NCBI GenBank assembly: GCA_020632575.1 | Contig: JACKFH010000010.1 | Span: 62,001 to 126,000, forward strand | DNA from: Candidatus Omnitrophota bacterium | GTDB lineage: Bacteria > Hinthialibacterota > Hinthialibacteria > OLB16 | Length of the DNA: 64,000 bases | Direction: 5' to 3' | Shown here: piece by piece, positions 44,707-55,656 of the stretch | How the letters are laid out: the number at the start of each line of letters is the position of its first letter | Numbering within the stretch: the stretch's first letter is position 1 | Notes under the pieces: model-generated | Databases searched by the model: none | What the model was told of the DNA's origin: nothing | What the model saw: the letters and a program-made list of their open reading frames with translations, nothing else | Position numbers and translations under genes: made by a program

Positions 44707-45729
44707 TCATTCATAAATCACCCCCACCTCCTTCAACCACCAATCCAGCGTTTTCATATTCCCCAGCGTATCCTCCCAACTCATCATCGGGGACGGAACC
44801 TGACGGGCCTCAATGTACTCGGCGACCGCGTCGGCCTCGTAGGAGTAGAGCCCTGGGAGGCCATCGAAACGGAATTCCTCGAAATCGGATTCGGTGTCGC
44901 GGATGAGGATCACTTTGGGGACTCCGGGTTCGATGTTGGGTAGCCACGGGTGAGTGATCAGGATGCGACCCTCGCTACCGCAGACCTCGACGATGTTCTC
45001 CTGTTCGAGTTGGATGCCGGTCGAAAGTTGGGCGATGATATCGCCGGGAAATCGCAGATTGGCGGCGGCAATCAGATCGCAGCCCGTCTCTTTCGAGAGT
45101 TCGCCCATCCCCTTTAGTTCGATCGGCTCCTCGAAACCTTTTCCGGTCGCCGCTCCGGCCACAAGCCTCGAAATAGACACCGGGTAGCATCCCACATCCA
45201 AAATCGCCCCGCCCCCGAAGGCGCGGTCGAAGAGGCGCTCCTCGGGATGGTAATCAGTATTGAAACTGAAGGTCGCCTTGATCACCTTCACTTTTCCAAT
45301 CGCGCCATCTTGAATCAGAGAAACCAGTTTCGAAGTCTGGGGGTGGCAACGGTACATGAAAGCTTCCATGAGAAAGACATCGTTTTTCTTGGCCGCTTCG
45401 ATGATCTCAACCGCGTCGGAATGGCGGATGGCGATCGGCTTTTCGCAAAGGATGTGTTTTCCCGCCTCAGCCGCCTTGATCGCCCATTCCTTATGACCGG
45501 TGTGAGGTGTGGCGATGTAGACCGCGTCCACCTCTGGATCGTTCAGAAGATCCTGGTAGGTTGCGTGACGACGTTCGATGCCGAACTCATCTCCAAAACT
45601 GTCGGCGCTTTCCTGGGACCGACTACCCACCGCGGCCAATACTCCGGTTTCGCTTTCTTGCACTCCTTTCGCGAATGTGTGTGCGATGTTTCCGGTGGCG
45701 AGGATGCCCCATTTCAGTTGGTCGGTCAC
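44707..45729 (-). CDS. Gfo/Idh/MocA family oxidoreductase
   Basis: An NAD(P)-dependent sugar-type dehydrogenase of about 340 residues. The N-terminal Rossmann part is WGILATGNIAHTFAKGVQES (residues 6-25), YIATPHTGHKEWAIKAAEAG then KHILCEKPIA near 95, with the catalytic Lys of the EKP motif. The C-terminal substrate domain contains FGGGAILDVGCYPVSISRLV near 180 with conserved Asp/Tyr. This is the dimeric dihydrodiol-dehydrogenase-like subgroup. GTG at 45729 is preferred over a more upstream start since AAAGGA stands nine bases before it. Divergent from the GNAT gene. The substrate is unknown. Confidence 0.92.
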   Translation of the reverse strand: MTDQLKWGILATGNIAHTFAKGVQESETGVLAAVGSRSQESADSFGDEFGIERRHATYQDLLNDPEVDAVYIATPHTGHKEWAIKAAEAGKHILCEKPIAIRHSDAVEIIEAAKKNDVFLMEAFMYRCHPQTSKLVSLIQDGAIGKVKVIKATFSFNTDYHPEERLFDRAFGGGAILDVGCYPVSISRLVAGAATGKGFEEPIELKGMGELSKETGCDLIAAANLRFPGDIIAQLSTGIQLEQENIVEVCGSEGRILITHPWLPNIEPGVPKVILIRDTESDFEEFRFDGLPGLYSYEADAVAEYIEARQVPSPMMSWEDTLGNMKTLDWWLKEVGVIYE

Positions 45730-45790
45730 AGTTTCGGTCCTTTCGGGTGGTGGTTGGGTGCAATGCTTTGCTGAAAGAGGCAATATAGGG

Positions 45791-46387
45791 ATGAACGCCA
45801 TTCCCTTGAAGGAGCCTCACCATGTCCCCGACCAGCTCCCCACCCTCGAAACCGAGCGCCTCCTTCTCCGTCCCTTCGAAACCACGGACGCTGCGCGGAT
45901 CGCACTTCTCGCCGGTGACCGTGAAATCGCAGCGACCACACTCCGAATTCCCCATCCTTATAGGGAGGAAGACGCCGTTAAGTTCATCGAAGCGGTGGGA
46001 AAAGAGATTTTAAAGGGCAAATCGGCAGTCTTCGCCATTATCTTGAAGGAAACCGGGAGCTGATCGGATCCATTGGCCTGCACATCGATAAAGATCACGA
46101 AAATGCGGAGATGGGTTACTGGGTTGGAAAACCCTACTGGGGGAAGGGCTATTGCACTGAATCGGCGAGCAAAATTCTGGAATATGGATTCAACAATAGG
46201 AACTTGCACAAAATTCACGCTCATTTCATGGAATGTAACCCAGCTTCAGGTCGAGTTATGGAGAAAATCGGCATGTTTTGTGAGGGCACTCTCAGAGCAT
46301 GTCAAAAAGTGGGGTGAATTTATGAATATGATCTGCTATAGCATATTGGTTCAAGAGTTTAGAGGCCAAAATGGCAATTCATCATAG
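45791..46387 (+). CDS. GNAT N-acetyltransferase (RimJ/RimL type), frame broken
   Basis: Acetyl-CoA-dependent acetyltransferase. The N-terminal part LETERLLLRPFETTDAARIA and the middle MGYWVGKPYWGKGYCTESAS, HKIHAHFMECNPAS and VMEKIGMFCEGTLR are hallmarks of the RimJ/RimL-like group; the acetyl-CoA loop is GKGYCTE. Two indels interrupt the frame: one G missing in the GGG run near 46055 (restoring ETGELIGSIGLHID) and one event near 46293 after GTLR (restoring HVKKWGEFMNMICYSILVQE). AGAGG precedes the ATG. The repaired length, about 198 residues, is normal. Confidence 0.8.
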
Positions 46388-46498
46388 ACATGGACCATCA
46401 ACAAGGCTGATTTTCATCCTATTTTAACACCATTTTGAAAAGGAGCCTGATTTGGAAGCAGATGAGCGTCTTATTTTTGCATCTTTATCCGCAATCTA
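46388..46498. other. Intergenic leader region of ilvB, upstream part
   Basis: AT-rich, no gene of normal length. It includes a frame, 46462-46518, for an 18-residue peptide MSVLFLHLYPQSIDKVWF with three Leu, two Val and one Ile; only if transcription starts upstream of it could it act as a leader peptide. Confidence 0.3.
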
Positions 46499-46528
46499 TT
46501 GACAAAGTCTGGTTTTGAGGACTAAACT
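46499..46528 (+). promoter_or_regulatory. Promoter for ilvB-ilvN
   Basis: Consensus TTGACA at 46499-46504, an 18-base spacer, and TAAACT at 46523-46528 (four of six). Transcription would start near 46535 and run through the hairpin pair before ilvB. Confidence 0.55.
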
Positions 46529-46541
46529 TCCACCATCGCCC

Positions 46542-46600
46542 ACCGTCGGTGAATTCAGACGGTCGAGCAGCCCCGGGAAATTCCGGTTGGGGCTGTTTTT
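46542..46600 (+). promoter_or_regulatory. Tandem hairpins with T-run ahead of ilvB, possible attenuator
   Basis: ACCGTC/GACGGT (46542-46547 and 46558-46563) forms a six-pair stem. CAGCCCC/GGGGCTG (46568-46574 and 46589-46595) forms a seven-pair stem followed directly by TTTTT, an intrinsic terminator. It is 38 bases before the ilvB start, inside the likely 5' UTR. A terminator here makes sense as an attenuator of ilvBN. It could instead end readthrough from the GNAT gene. Confidence 0.5.
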
Positions 46601-46638
46601 CTATTTAAGGGCGCACTCGGAAGGAAGGACGAAGGATC

Positions 46639-48339
46639 ATGCTCGGTTCAGATGCGGTCATCGAAGGATTGAGACGGGAGGATGTCGAATACGTTTTCGG
46701 AATCCCCGGTGGCGCGGTCATGCCGGTCTACGATTCGATACTCGATTCGAAGATCAAATTGATACTGACCCGCCACGAACAAGGCGCGACTCACATGGCG
46801 GATGGTTACGCCCGTGTAACCGGAAAACCGGGTGTGGTCCTGGTCACCAGCGGTCCGGGTGCGACCAACACGGTCACCGGTCTGCTCACCGCGCACATGG
46901 ACTCCGTTCCGATGGTGGTCATCTCCGGACAGACGATCAGCCCGATGCTCGGCAAGGACGCTTTTCAGGAAGCGGATGTGTTCGGCATCACCATTCCGGT
47001 GGTGAAACACTCCTATCTGGTCAAGAACACCAACGATATTCCGAGGGTGATGAAAGAGGCTTTTCATATCGCCAAGACGGGACGTCCCGGACCGGTGCTG
47101 ATCGACATCCCGAAAGATGTCGCCTCGGCGGAATGCACGGTCGGGTTCCCGGAAACTCTCGACCTGCCGGGTTACGATCTCCCGAATATGTGCGACATGG
47201 AGAGCATCTATAAAGCGGTCGATCTGCTTTCCCAATCTCGGCGCCCTCTCCTCTATGTGGGGCATGGCGTTGTGATTTCCAAGGCGGCGGAAGCGGTCAA
47301 GAAATTCGCGGAGAAACTCAACGCCCCGGTGACCAACACCCTGCTGGGCAAGGGCGGATTCCCCGAAACACACCCGCTCTCGGTCGGGATGATGGGAATG
47401 CATGGGACCGCCTACGCGAATAAGACGATCGTGGACTGCGATCTGATCATGTCGATCGGAGGCCGTTGGGACGATCGCATCACCGGGAAACTGAGCGAGT
47501 TCTGTCCGAACGCGAAGAAGATCCATGTCGATATCGATCGTGCGGAGTTCGGAAAGATCATTCAACCCGATGTTTGTCTGGTTGGCGACGCCAAACCGAT
47601 TGTCGAGGAGCTGACCAAGCATGTGCCCAAACTCGACACCGAGGAATGGCTCGCTCGCATTGACGGTTGGAAGAAGAAGTTTCCCCTGAAGTATCCGAAG
47701 AAGGGACCGCTGACCGCTCAGCATGTCTTGGATGAACTCTACAAGCTGAGCAATGGCAAAGCGATTGTGACCACCGATGTCGGTCAGCATCAGATGTGGG
47801 CGGCGCAGTTCTATCGCACCGACCACGACTACCAGTGGCTCTCCAGTGGCGGCGCCGGGACGATGGGTTACGGTTTTCCCTCGGCCATCGGCGCTCAGTT
47901 TGGACGCCCCAAAGACCAGGTCTGGGCGGTGGTCGGCGATGGCGGTTTTCAAATGACGCTCTACGAACTCGCCACCGCGGCGATCCACAAACTGCCGGTC
48001 AAGATTCTGATCATCAATAACTCCTACCTGGGAATGGTGCGTCAGTGGCAGGAGCTCTTTTTCGACAACCGATACTCCGGAGTCGATCTCTATGGCAACC
48101 CGGACTTTGTCAAACTGGCCGAGTCCTATGGAGCCAAGGGGTTCCGGATCAAACGCGGCGGGGATGTGAAACGCATCCTGAAAGCGGCGATGGAGTACAA
48201 CGACGGCCCCTGCATTGTCGAGGCGGTCACCGGCAAGGAGGACAATGTCTTCCCGATGATCCCTGCCGGAGCGGCCATCTCGGAAATGCTGGTCGAGAAG
48301 CCCAAGGTTAAAATGGCCAAACCGGTCGGAAGCACCTGA
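46639..48339 (+). CDS. ilvB: Acetolactate synthase, large (catalytic) subunit
   Basis: Thiamine-diphosphate enzyme that joins two pyruvates (or pyruvate and 2-ketobutyrate) in valine, leucine and isoleucine synthesis. 566 residues, normal. Visible: [16 protein letters not shown] with the substrate loop and [20 protein letters not shown] (the catalytic Glu in EQGA), [32 protein letters not shown], and [17 protein letters not shown] then IIINN-type [17 protein letters not shown], the diphosphate and Mg2+ site. It leads the two-gene operon with ilvN. No clear AGGAGG; GGACGAAGGATC before the ATG has a weak GAAGGA. Confidence 0.97.
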   Translation: MLGSDAVIEGLRREDVEYVFGIPGGAVMPVYDSILDSKIKLILTRHEQGATHMADGYARVTGKPGVVLVTSGPGATNTVTGLLTAHMDSVPMVVISGQTISPMLGKDAFQEADVFGITIPVVKHSYLVKNTNDIPRVMKEAFHIAKTGRPGPVLIDIPKDVASAECTVGFPETLDLPGYDLPNMCDMESIYKAVDLLSQSRRPLLYVGHGVVISKAAEAVKKFAEKLNAPVTNTLLGKGGFPETHPLSVGMMGMHGTAYANKTIVDCDLIMSIGGRWDDRITGKLSEFCPNAKKIHVDIDRAEFGKIIQPDVCLVGDAKPIVEELTKHVPKLDTEEWLARIDGWKKKFPLKYPKKGPLTAQHVLDELYKLSNGKAIVTTDVGQHQMWAAQFYRTDHDYQWLSSGGAGTMGYGFPSAIGAQFGRPKDQVWAVVGDGGFQMTLYELATAAIHKLPVKILIINNSYLGMVRQWQELFFDNRYSGVDLYGNPDFVKLAESYGAKGFRIKRGGDVKRILKAAMEYNDGPCIVEAVTGKEDNVFPMIPAGAAISEMLVEKPKVKMAKPVGST

Positions 48340-48366
48340 TCGGCGAGGCTGTTTGATGCTGTGGGA

Positions 48367-48406
48367 GGGGCATCCTGCCCCGAAAGCGGGACCCGCGAGG
48401 CGGGTC
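48367..48406. repeat. Two hairpins between ilvB and ilvN
   Basis: GGGGCATCCTGCCCC and GACCCGCGAGGCGGGTC, two short hairpins in the 95-base gap of the operon. They look like the palindromic intergenic repeats found throughout the window, here inside a transcription unit. They lack a T-run and may stabilise or process the message. Confidence 0.55.
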
Positions 48407-48434
48407 GATAGCCCTAAGAGTGAGGGACAAAAGG

Positions 48435-48959
48435 ATGAACGCAACCAACGGAGCCATCACCGCCAAAACCACCCCGAGCCACACCATCAGTGTGCTCGTT
48501 CACAACCGACCGGGGGTTCTCTCCCGGATCGCCCAGGTCTTCGCGAGAAGGGGGTTCAACATCGACTCCCTGGTCGTCAGCGAGGCGCACCAAGAGGGGT
48601 TTTCCCGAATGACAATAGTCTCTCTCGGCGAACCCGAAGCCCTCGATCAGATCATCAAACAACTCAACAAGCTGGTCGATGTGGTCCGAGCCGCCGAGCA
48701 TGTCAGCGGCGAATCGGTCGAACGCGAACTCGCGCTGATCAAGGTGACCGCGACTCCGGAGACGAGGACGGAGCTGCTTCAGATCATCGATGTCTTTCGC
48801 GCCAAGACAGTCGACATCTCCGACGACAGCCTGACCATCGAGGTGACCGGCGACAGTTCGAAACTGGATGCCATGGAGGAGATGCTCGGCAAATTCGGCA
48901 TCATCGAAATGATCCGCTCCGGCAAGCTCATCATCGCCCGCGGGAGTTTGGTGACCTAA
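48435..48959 (+). CDS. ilvN: Acetolactate synthase, small regulatory subunit
   Basis: Binds branched-chain amino acids (usually valine) and activates and feedback-inhibits IlvB. About 174 residues. An N-terminal ACT domain reads HTISVLVHNRPGVLSRIAQV with FARRGFNIDSLVVS (residues 15-50), followed by the C-terminal domain containing ELALIKVTATPETR and ITGDSSKLDAMEE-like sequence (VTGDSSKLDAMEEMLGKFGI). The ATG at 48435 is chosen since GAGGGA lies eight bases before it; a GTG at 48420 would give five extra residues. Confidence 0.96.
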   Translation: MNATNGAITAKTTPSHTISVLVHNRPGVLSRIAQVFARRGFNIDSLVVSEAHQEGFSRMTIVSLGEPEALDQIIKQLNKLVDVVRAAEHVSGESVERELALIKVTATPETRTELLQIIDVFRAKTVDISDDSLTIEVTGDSSKLDAMEEMLGKFGIIEMIRSGKLIIARGSLVT

Positions 48960-48978
48960 CAACCCGTTGAGAGAATTC

Positions 48979-49055
48979 GTAGCCCGGCAACTCATTTGCC
49001 GGGTGAATAGACCGATTGTCTCCCCGCACTCCCGGCAAGTGAGTTGCCGGGCTAC
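48979..49055. repeat. Long inverted repeat after ilvN
   Basis: GTAGCCCGGCAACTCA (48979-48994) and TGAGTTGCCGGGCTAC (49040-49055) are perfect 16-base arms around a 45-base loop. It begins 20 bases after the ilvN stop and could fold as a transcript terminator without a T-run; it resembles a dispersed palindromic repeat. Confidence 0.7.
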
Positions 49056-49129
49056 AGGTGCTGAAGGAGTAGGGGATTGATCCCCCCCCGATGGGGTTAA
49101 AACCTCTACTCCAAGTTTCACTGATGCTG

Positions 49130-49243
49130 GCGCGGAGTTGTACTCCGTGCCTTGAATTTGTTTGAAATTTTCAATCCACGAGCTGAGAACCACGAGGAGT
49201 GGCACTCCTCGGTAAATCTTTCGCACGGACCACAAGTCCGCGC
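49130..49243. repeat. Cluster of three short hairpin repeats
   Basis: GGCGCGGAGTTGTACTCCGT with GCC, then GAGGAGTGGCACTCCTCGG, then CGCACGGACCACAAGTCCGC with GCG. Same families as at 8872-8922 and 14402-14453, with altered loops, separated by unique sequence. Confidence 0.75.
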
Positions 49244-49258
49244 GAGTGTCAAAGATCT

Positions 49259-49400
49259 ATGGCCCGAACGGATTCGTGCGGAAGCGGGTTCGGGAAGGGA
49301 ATCCCGAACCAGGGCAAGACACCCGCCGTGGGAGCGAACCAGAGCATGACGCACGCCGTGGGAGGGAACCAGGGCAAGACACCACGCCGTGGGAGCGGCT
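49259..49400. repeat. Double hairpin followed by a 30-base tandem repeat, unit 1
   Basis: First the ATGGC(A/C)CGAA...GAACC double hairpin (49259-49312), then a 30-base unit, CGCCGTGGGAGCGAACCAG followed by AGCATGAC, repeated about two and a half times up to CGCCGTGGGAGCGGCTTCCA. The same array with one more unit is at 52460-52680, the boundary of the tandem gene duplication. Confidence 0.75.
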
Positions 49401-49418
49401 TCCAGCCGCGAAGTGGGT

Positions 49419-52373
49419 TCACCCCGGTTCGGTTCCCCGATGCCAATCGCGTATGAGGATATCGAGATCGGTGGAATCGATGCGGTCATCGCCATTTAGA
49501 TCGATCTCCGAGGGTTCCGAAACAGGCGCTTTCCATTGATCTCTCAATCGCAATAGATCGACCGCATCCACCCAGCCTGTTCCATCAATATCCGATCCCA
49601 AATGGAAAAGTTCCTTTCCAAGAAATTCATCGGCTCCGATATCGTAATTGGACCCATCTCCACGAGGTTCGACCGTTCCATCAAGTCCGCGAGGATCGCC
49701 CCAATAGTCTGTCGAAACGCTTGCAATATACGCCCCAGCGTCTATGCATGGTGAGTGTGGTTGAAGTCGAAAGTCGCCGTTGTCCGCATCTGCAAATTGT
49801 GGATCAAGAGAAATATTGCCTGTACCGCTCCCATCCCAGTTTTGGATGCAGCAGAAACTTGGCGGCGTTGACGTGGAGATTTCGGGGTCTGTTTCTGCGG
49901 TGTTGTTCCAGATGATATTGTTCTTGATTGTTCCTTCACATCCCCGCAGCCCACCGCCGAATTCCCGCGCTTCGTTCCCAACTATTGTGTTATTCAGGAT
50001 GAGTCCATCACACCCTAACAAACCCGCCCCATCACTGGTGGTCCGCCCAACCCCTCAACAGCATGATTGAAGAGGACTAGATTATTTCTTTATCGTGCCG
50101 TCGCATCCAGCTATTCCACTAGCATTAGTATCGGTTGAGTTCCATGCCACAATATTGTTTTCGATTATTCCATCGCAGCCAACGATTCCCGAACCACCAC
50201 CTGAATTTGTCGGGGTTTTATTGAAAGCAACCAGATTATTCCTAATGGTCCCATCACATTCGTCGATTCCACCAAATCCGTTATAGGTTATCGTATTGCT
50301 TTGAATCAACCCATGACATTCGGCTATTCCGCGACCAGAAACTCCTGTAATCGTATTCCCCTCGATGAGACCGTGGCATTCGGTGATGGCGCGACCGGAA
50401 ACCCCGGTGATCAGGTTGTCGCGGATGGTCGGGAAGGAGAACTGACCTTGGATGCCTCCGGAGAGGATTGTGTTGCCCTCGATGATGCAAGTTGCGTTTC
50501 CGGGATCGATAATTCCTGGTCCACCTTCGATTCGATTGTTACGGACGGGACCGTTTGGATCGATGATGGGTCCCGATTTGATGACATTGTTTTCTAAAGT
50601 CGCCATCGTGAAATTGCAGTCGATTCCATGGTTGTCGTGGGCGAAGATCGTGAACCCTCTGAGGACCCCAAAGGTGTTGCCCAAGATTTGAGGCGTGAAC
50701 GTGATCGCGGGAGACCGAATGTTCAATCCCCGCAATTCCGTCGATGCCACCACGGTGGCGTCGAGTGGGTTGGTGGAGGTGAGGACGATGTTCTTTCCGA
50801 GGAAATCGATGTCCTCTTTGTAGGTGCCTGTCGCCACCACGATCTCGTCGCCGTCCACCGAGTTGTCGATGGCGCTTTGGATCGTCGCGAAATCCTGGGG
50901 GACTTGTAGCAGCGCACCCGGCGCACGGGTCTGGTAACTCGTGGGGACCGACCATTCGCTCCATGCCCCATACGAATCGGCGTGACGCACCCGCCACCAG
51001 AAGGTCGTCTCCGCCGGAAAAGGTTCGCCCTCCACGATGGCGCGAAGCGTGGTCAGGAAGTTCTTTGTGTATCCCGTTCCCCCCCAGATGTCCGTGAAAT
51101 CGTTGGTCAGACTCACCTCCCATTCGCTGGCGACATGATCGTCCTCCGGGTCGTCGTCGGAGAACGGCGAGGAGACCATGCTGAACACGAACCCAAGCAG
51201 GGTCTCTCCATCCATCGGCGACTCGTTGACGGGTCGGTTCGGAAGCGGGTTCGGTTGAGCGGTCCCAATGAATTCGTAAGCCCCGATATCCAGATCGGAA
51301 CCGTCACCGCGAGGTCGGTCGGTGGCGTCGTAGGGTCGAGGCTCGCCGTCCAGATCGGTATCGACCGTTACGAAAGCCGCCCTACCGGCATCGATGCAGG
51401 GGGAATCGGGAGCCAGACGATAACCCTCGGCGAATCGGGGGTTGGCTTGAAAGTTCCCCTCGCCCTCGCCATCCCAATTGGTGAAACAACAGTAGGTGGG
51501 TTGCCGCGAGTTGACCACGGGCGAAACGGGTCCGCCGACGATGTTGTTCTGAAGGACGCCGGAACAACCGTGGAAAGAATAGCCTTCGAAAGCGCCGTTG
51601 CTGTAGACCGTGCAGAACAAAATGCTGCCGGTGCAGGAATAAAACCCGCCCCCCTCGAAGTCGGCATCGTTGCGGGCGACCACGCAGTTGGTGGTCAGTC
51701 CGTCGCAACGATAATATCCACCGCCCAACCCGGCGTTTCCGGTCGCGGTGTTGTCGAGGACAAAGTTCCCGTGATTCCGCGCCGAGCAGACCGCGAGACC
51801 GCCTCCACGGTTGGCGTAGTTGTCCTGGATCGTGTTGTAGAAAATGCTGCCTCCGCAACCGTAAAGACCGCCGCCTTCTCCATTGGGAGCGGCGTTGTCG
51901 TAAATGAAGTTGTGTTGGATGAGACCGTCGCATTCGTACAACCCGCCGCCATGGTTGGGACCTCCCGAAGCCCGGCATTCGCGAACCGTGTTGTACTCGA
52001 TGGTCGCCTGGCATCCGCCGCCGAAAATCCCCCCGCCAAAAACCGCCCAACCCTTCCGAATGGTGAACCCGGACAGGACACATTCCTCGGTCTCCGTCCC
52101 CTGAAAGGTGACCGCCGATCCCGCTTGGCTGGCGTCGATGACCGTGGCGGCGACCACAGCCGGATCGGTCGGATCGAGACTCCGCAGACGGACATTTTTT
52201 CCCATGAACCGGATTCTCTCGTAATAAACCCCCGTCGCCACAACGATCTCGTCCCCATGGACCGCCGAATCGAGCGCGGCTTGGATGGTGGGGAACTCGT
52301 CGGGGACAAGCAGCGTCGCGGAGTAACCGGGAAGGGCGAACAAGAACAGGAACCATCCGAAACGAGCGATCAT
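49419..52373 (-). CDS. Secreted beta-helix / FnIII / dockerin-like protein, copy 1, frame broken
   Basis: An exported protein of about 980 residues after repair. Signal peptide, RFGWFLFLFALPGYSATLLV, then a right-handed beta-helix (about 20-320) with ladder repeats (NTVRECRASGGPNHGGGLYE, YKCDGLIQHNFIYDN-like turns) ending in a choice-of-anchor Q motif, SPCIDAGRAAFVTVDTDLDG. A fibronectin-III-like domain follows (about 380-490, TTFWWRVRHADSYGAWSEWS), then a second beta-helix, another choice-of-anchor Q (SPCIDAGAYIASVSTDYWGD) and a dockerin-like end, IDGTGWVDAVDLLRLRDQWK and LNGDDRIDSTDLDILIRDWH with calcium-loop Asp residues. Two indels near 50090 (one extra A) and 50050 (one missing G) must be repaired. 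An adhesin or cellulosome-like surface protein is plausible. Confidence 0.8.
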
Positions 52374-52459
52374 AGTCTATGGACTGTACATCTGTGGGAA
52401 GTCCCGATCAAGAGAAAATGGAGAACGACTGAAAAGGGAAAAGACCCGCGGGGGAGAGG

Positions 52460-52680
52460 TCTATGGCACGAAGGGATTCGTGCGGAAGCGGGGGTCTATG
52501 GCACGAAAGGATTCGTGCGGAAGTGGGTTCGGGAAGGGAAACCCGATCCAGGTCAAGACACACGCCGTGGGAGCGAACCAGGGCAAGACACCCGCCGTGG
52601 GAGCGAACCAGAGCATGACGCACGCCGTGGGAGGGAACCAGGGCAAGACACCACGCCGTGGGAGCGGCTTCCAGCCGCGA
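52460..52680. repeat. Double hairpins and 30-base tandem repeat, unit 2
   Basis: Two consecutive ATGGCACGAA...CGTGCGGAAG hairpins, then GGTTCGGGAAGGGAAACCCG, then three to four copies of the 30-base unit (CGCCGTGGGAGCGAACCAG plus GGCAAGAC or AGCATGAC). One or two units more than in the first copy. No variable spacers between units, so not a CRISPR array. Confidence 0.8.
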
Positions 52681-52687
52681 AGTGGGT

Positions 52688-55555
52688 TCACCCCGGCCCG
52701 GTTCCCCGATGCCAATCGCGTATGAGGATATCGAGATCGGTGGAATCGATGCGGTCGTCGCCATTTAGATCGATCTCCGAGGGTTCCGAAACAGGCGCTT
52801 TCCATTGATCTCTCAATCGCAGAAGATCGACCGCATCCACCCAGCCTGTTCCATCGATATCCGAGCCAAGATGAAAGAGTTCTTTTCCAAGAAATTCATC
52901 GGCTCCAATATCATAATTCGACCCGTCGCCACGAGGTTCAACCGTCCCGTCAAGTCCGCGAGGATCGCCCCAATAGTCTGTCGAAACGCTTGCAATATAC
53001 GCCCCTGCGTCTATGCATGGTGAAGTGGAGAAATCGAAAGTCACCGTTGTCCGCATCGATAAATTGTGGGTCAAGAGAAATGTTGCCTGTTCCCGACCCA
53101 TCCCAGTGTTGAATACAACAATATGAGGGAACGGAAGATTCGTCTACCTGGGTCACCTTCACCTGAGATATTCCCCAAATGATATTGTTCGTGATTGTTC
53201 CATTGCAGTCCCAAAGACCACCCCCTATTCTCAGGAGTTTTGTTCCCAAATACTGTGTTATTAAAGATGGGTCCATCACAGTTTACAATTCCAGCTCCAC
53301 CATCTTCTGCATAGTTTCCAAATATGAAGTTATTTTTGATCACGTCCCATCACAATCGAAAGTCCTCCTCCATTCCTCCACCCTGAGTTGTGTTGTTGAA
53401 GATTCGGTTGAACTCAATTGTCCCATTACAAAATGCGATACCAGCACGATGTGAGTGTGAATTGGGAGTCGTATTAAAAGCCACCACATTTCTTCGAATC
53501 GTTCCGTCACAATCGCCAATAGCGCCATAACCATTATAGGTAATCGTGTTCCCCTCGATGAGACCGTGGCATTCGGTGATGGCGCGACCGGAAACCCCGG
53601 TGATCAGGTTGTCACGGATGGTCGGGAAGGAGAACTGACCTTGGATGCCTCCGGAGAGGATTGTGTTGCCCTCGATCAGAGCCTCGTCGGGATCGAGAAT
53701 CCCTTCGCCGCCTTCTATCCGATTGTCGAGAATGAATCCGTCACACTGGTCGATGGGACCCGATTTAACAACGTTGTGGGAAATCGTCGCGTCGGCTCCA
53801 TTGCAGTCGATACCGAACGGGCTTCCGTGAATGGTGAATCCCGTGAGGGTCGGAAAAGTCGGTTGCCCCGTCGGGCGAGAAAAGTTCACCGTTGGGAAGC
53901 GAGAGTTCGATAATCGAATCACCGTGGTCGCCACCACGGTGGCGTCGAGCGGGTTGGTGGAGGTGAGGACGATGTTCTTTCCGAGGAAATCGATGTCCTC
54001 TTTGTAGGTGCCTGTCGCCACCACGATCTCGTCGCCGTCCACCGAGTTGTCGATGGCGCTTTGGATCGTCGCGAAATCCTGGGGGACCTGTAGCAGCGCA
54101 CCCGGCGCACGGGTCTGGTAACTCGTGGGGACCGACCATTCGCTCCATGCCCCATACGAATCGGCGTGACGCACCCTCCACCAAAAAGTCGTCTCCGCCG
54201 GAAAAGGTTCGCCCTCCACGATGGCGCGAAGAGTGGTCAGGAAGTTCTTTGTGTATCCCGTTCCCCCCCAGATGTCCGTGAAATCGTTGGTCAGACTCAC
54301 CTCCCATTGGCTGGCGACATGATCGTCCTCCGGGTCGTCGTCGGAGAAGGGCGAGGAGACCATGCTGAACACGAACCCAAGCAGGGTCTCTCCATCCATC
54401 GGCGACTCGTTGACCGGTCGGTTCGGAAGCGGGTTGGGTTGAGCCGTTCCGATGAACTCGTAAGCCCCAATATCCAGATCGGACCCGTCACCGCGAGGTC
54501 GGTCGGTGGCGTCGTAGGGTCGAGGCTCGCCGTCCAGATCGGTATCGACCGTTACGAAAGCCGCCCTACCGGCATCGATGCAGGGGGAATCGGGAGCCAG
54601 ACGATAACCCTCGGCGAATCGGGGGTTGGCTTGAAAGTTTCCCTCGCCCTCGCCATCCCAATTGGTGAAACAGCAGTAGGTGGGCTGCCGCGAGTTGACC
54701 ACGGGCGAAACGGGTCCGCCGACAATGTTGTTCTGAAGGACGCCGGAACAACCGTGGAAAGAATAACCTTCGAATGCGCCGTTGCTGTAGACCGTGCAGA
54801 ACAAAATGCTGCCGGTGCAAGAATAGAACCCGCCCCCCTCGAAGTCGGCATCGTTGCGGGCGACCACGCAGTTGGTGGTCAGTCCGCCGCAACGATAATA
54901 TCCACCGCCTAACCCGGCGTTTCCGGTCGCGGTGTTGTCGAGGACAAAGTTCCCGTGATTCCGCGCCGAGCAGACCGCGAGACCGCCTCCACGGTTGGCG
55001 TAGTTGTCCTGGATCGTGTTGTAGAAGATGCTGCCTCCGCAACCGTAAAGACCTCCGCCTTCTCCATTGGGGGCGGCGTTGTCGTAAATGAAGTTGTGTT
55101 GGATGAGACCGTCGCATTCGTACAACCCGCCGCCATGGTTGGGACCTCCCGAAGCCCGGCATTCGCGCACCGTGTTGTACTCGATGGTCGCCTGGCATCC
55201 GCCCCCGAAAATCCCACCGCCAAAAACCGCCCAACCCTTCCGAATGGTGAACCCGGACAGGACGCATTCCTCGGTTTCCGTCCCCTGAAAGGTGACCGCC
55301 GATCCCGCTTGGCTGGCGTCGATGACCGTGGCGGCGACCACAGCCGGATCGGTCGGATCGAGGCTCCGGAGACGGACATTTTTCCCTGAAATGGATTCTT
55401 TCGTAGTAGGTCCCCGTCGCCACAACGATCTCGTCCCCATGGACCGCCGAATCGAGAGCGGCCTGGATGGTGGGGAATTCGTCGGGGACATGAAGCGTCG
55501 CGGAGTAACCGGGAAGGGCAACCAAGAACAGGAACCATCCGGGACGAGCGATCAT
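52688..55555 (-). CDS. Secreted beta-helix / FnIII / dockerin-like protein, copy 2, frame broken
   Basis: Tandem paralogue of the preceding gene, about 950 residues after repair, same domain order. The signal peptide, first beta-helix and FnIII part (codons for about 1-540) and the dockerin-like C-terminus are almost the same as copy 1. The second beta-helix differs: it begins LSNSRFPTVNFSRPTGQPTF where copy 1 has LRGLNIRSPAITFTPQILGN, and has fewer rungs. Indels occur near 55385 (two bases lost against copy 1, after YYERIHF), 53345, 53225 (one extra G) and 53025. The greater number of breaks leaves a real chance that this copy is decaying. Confidence 0.72.
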
Positions 55556-55656
55556 AGTCTATGGACTTGTACATCTGTGGGAAGTTCCGATCAAGAGAAA
55601 ATGGAAAACGACTGATAAGGGCAAAGGAGGAAAAGGGAGACCCGCGGGGGAGAGGT

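Noticed and set aside
46462..46518. 18-residue leader peptide with Leu/Val/Ile codons
   Set aside because: The better promoter starts transcription downstream of it, and only six of 18 codons are for branched-chain residues without a run. Kept only as a remark.
46648..48444. 598-residue open frame antisense to ilvB
   Set aside because: An artefact of codon bias in a long conserved gene; the plus-strand product is certain.
52540..52680. CRISPR-like array of 30-base repeats
   Set aside because: Units are directly adjacent with no unique spacers, and no cas gene is nearby. It is a plain tandem repeat.
50982..52808. 608-residue open frame antisense to the beta-helix gene
   Set aside because: It runs across the repeat boundary and has no signal or family; the sense strand has clear beta-helix and FnIII repeats.
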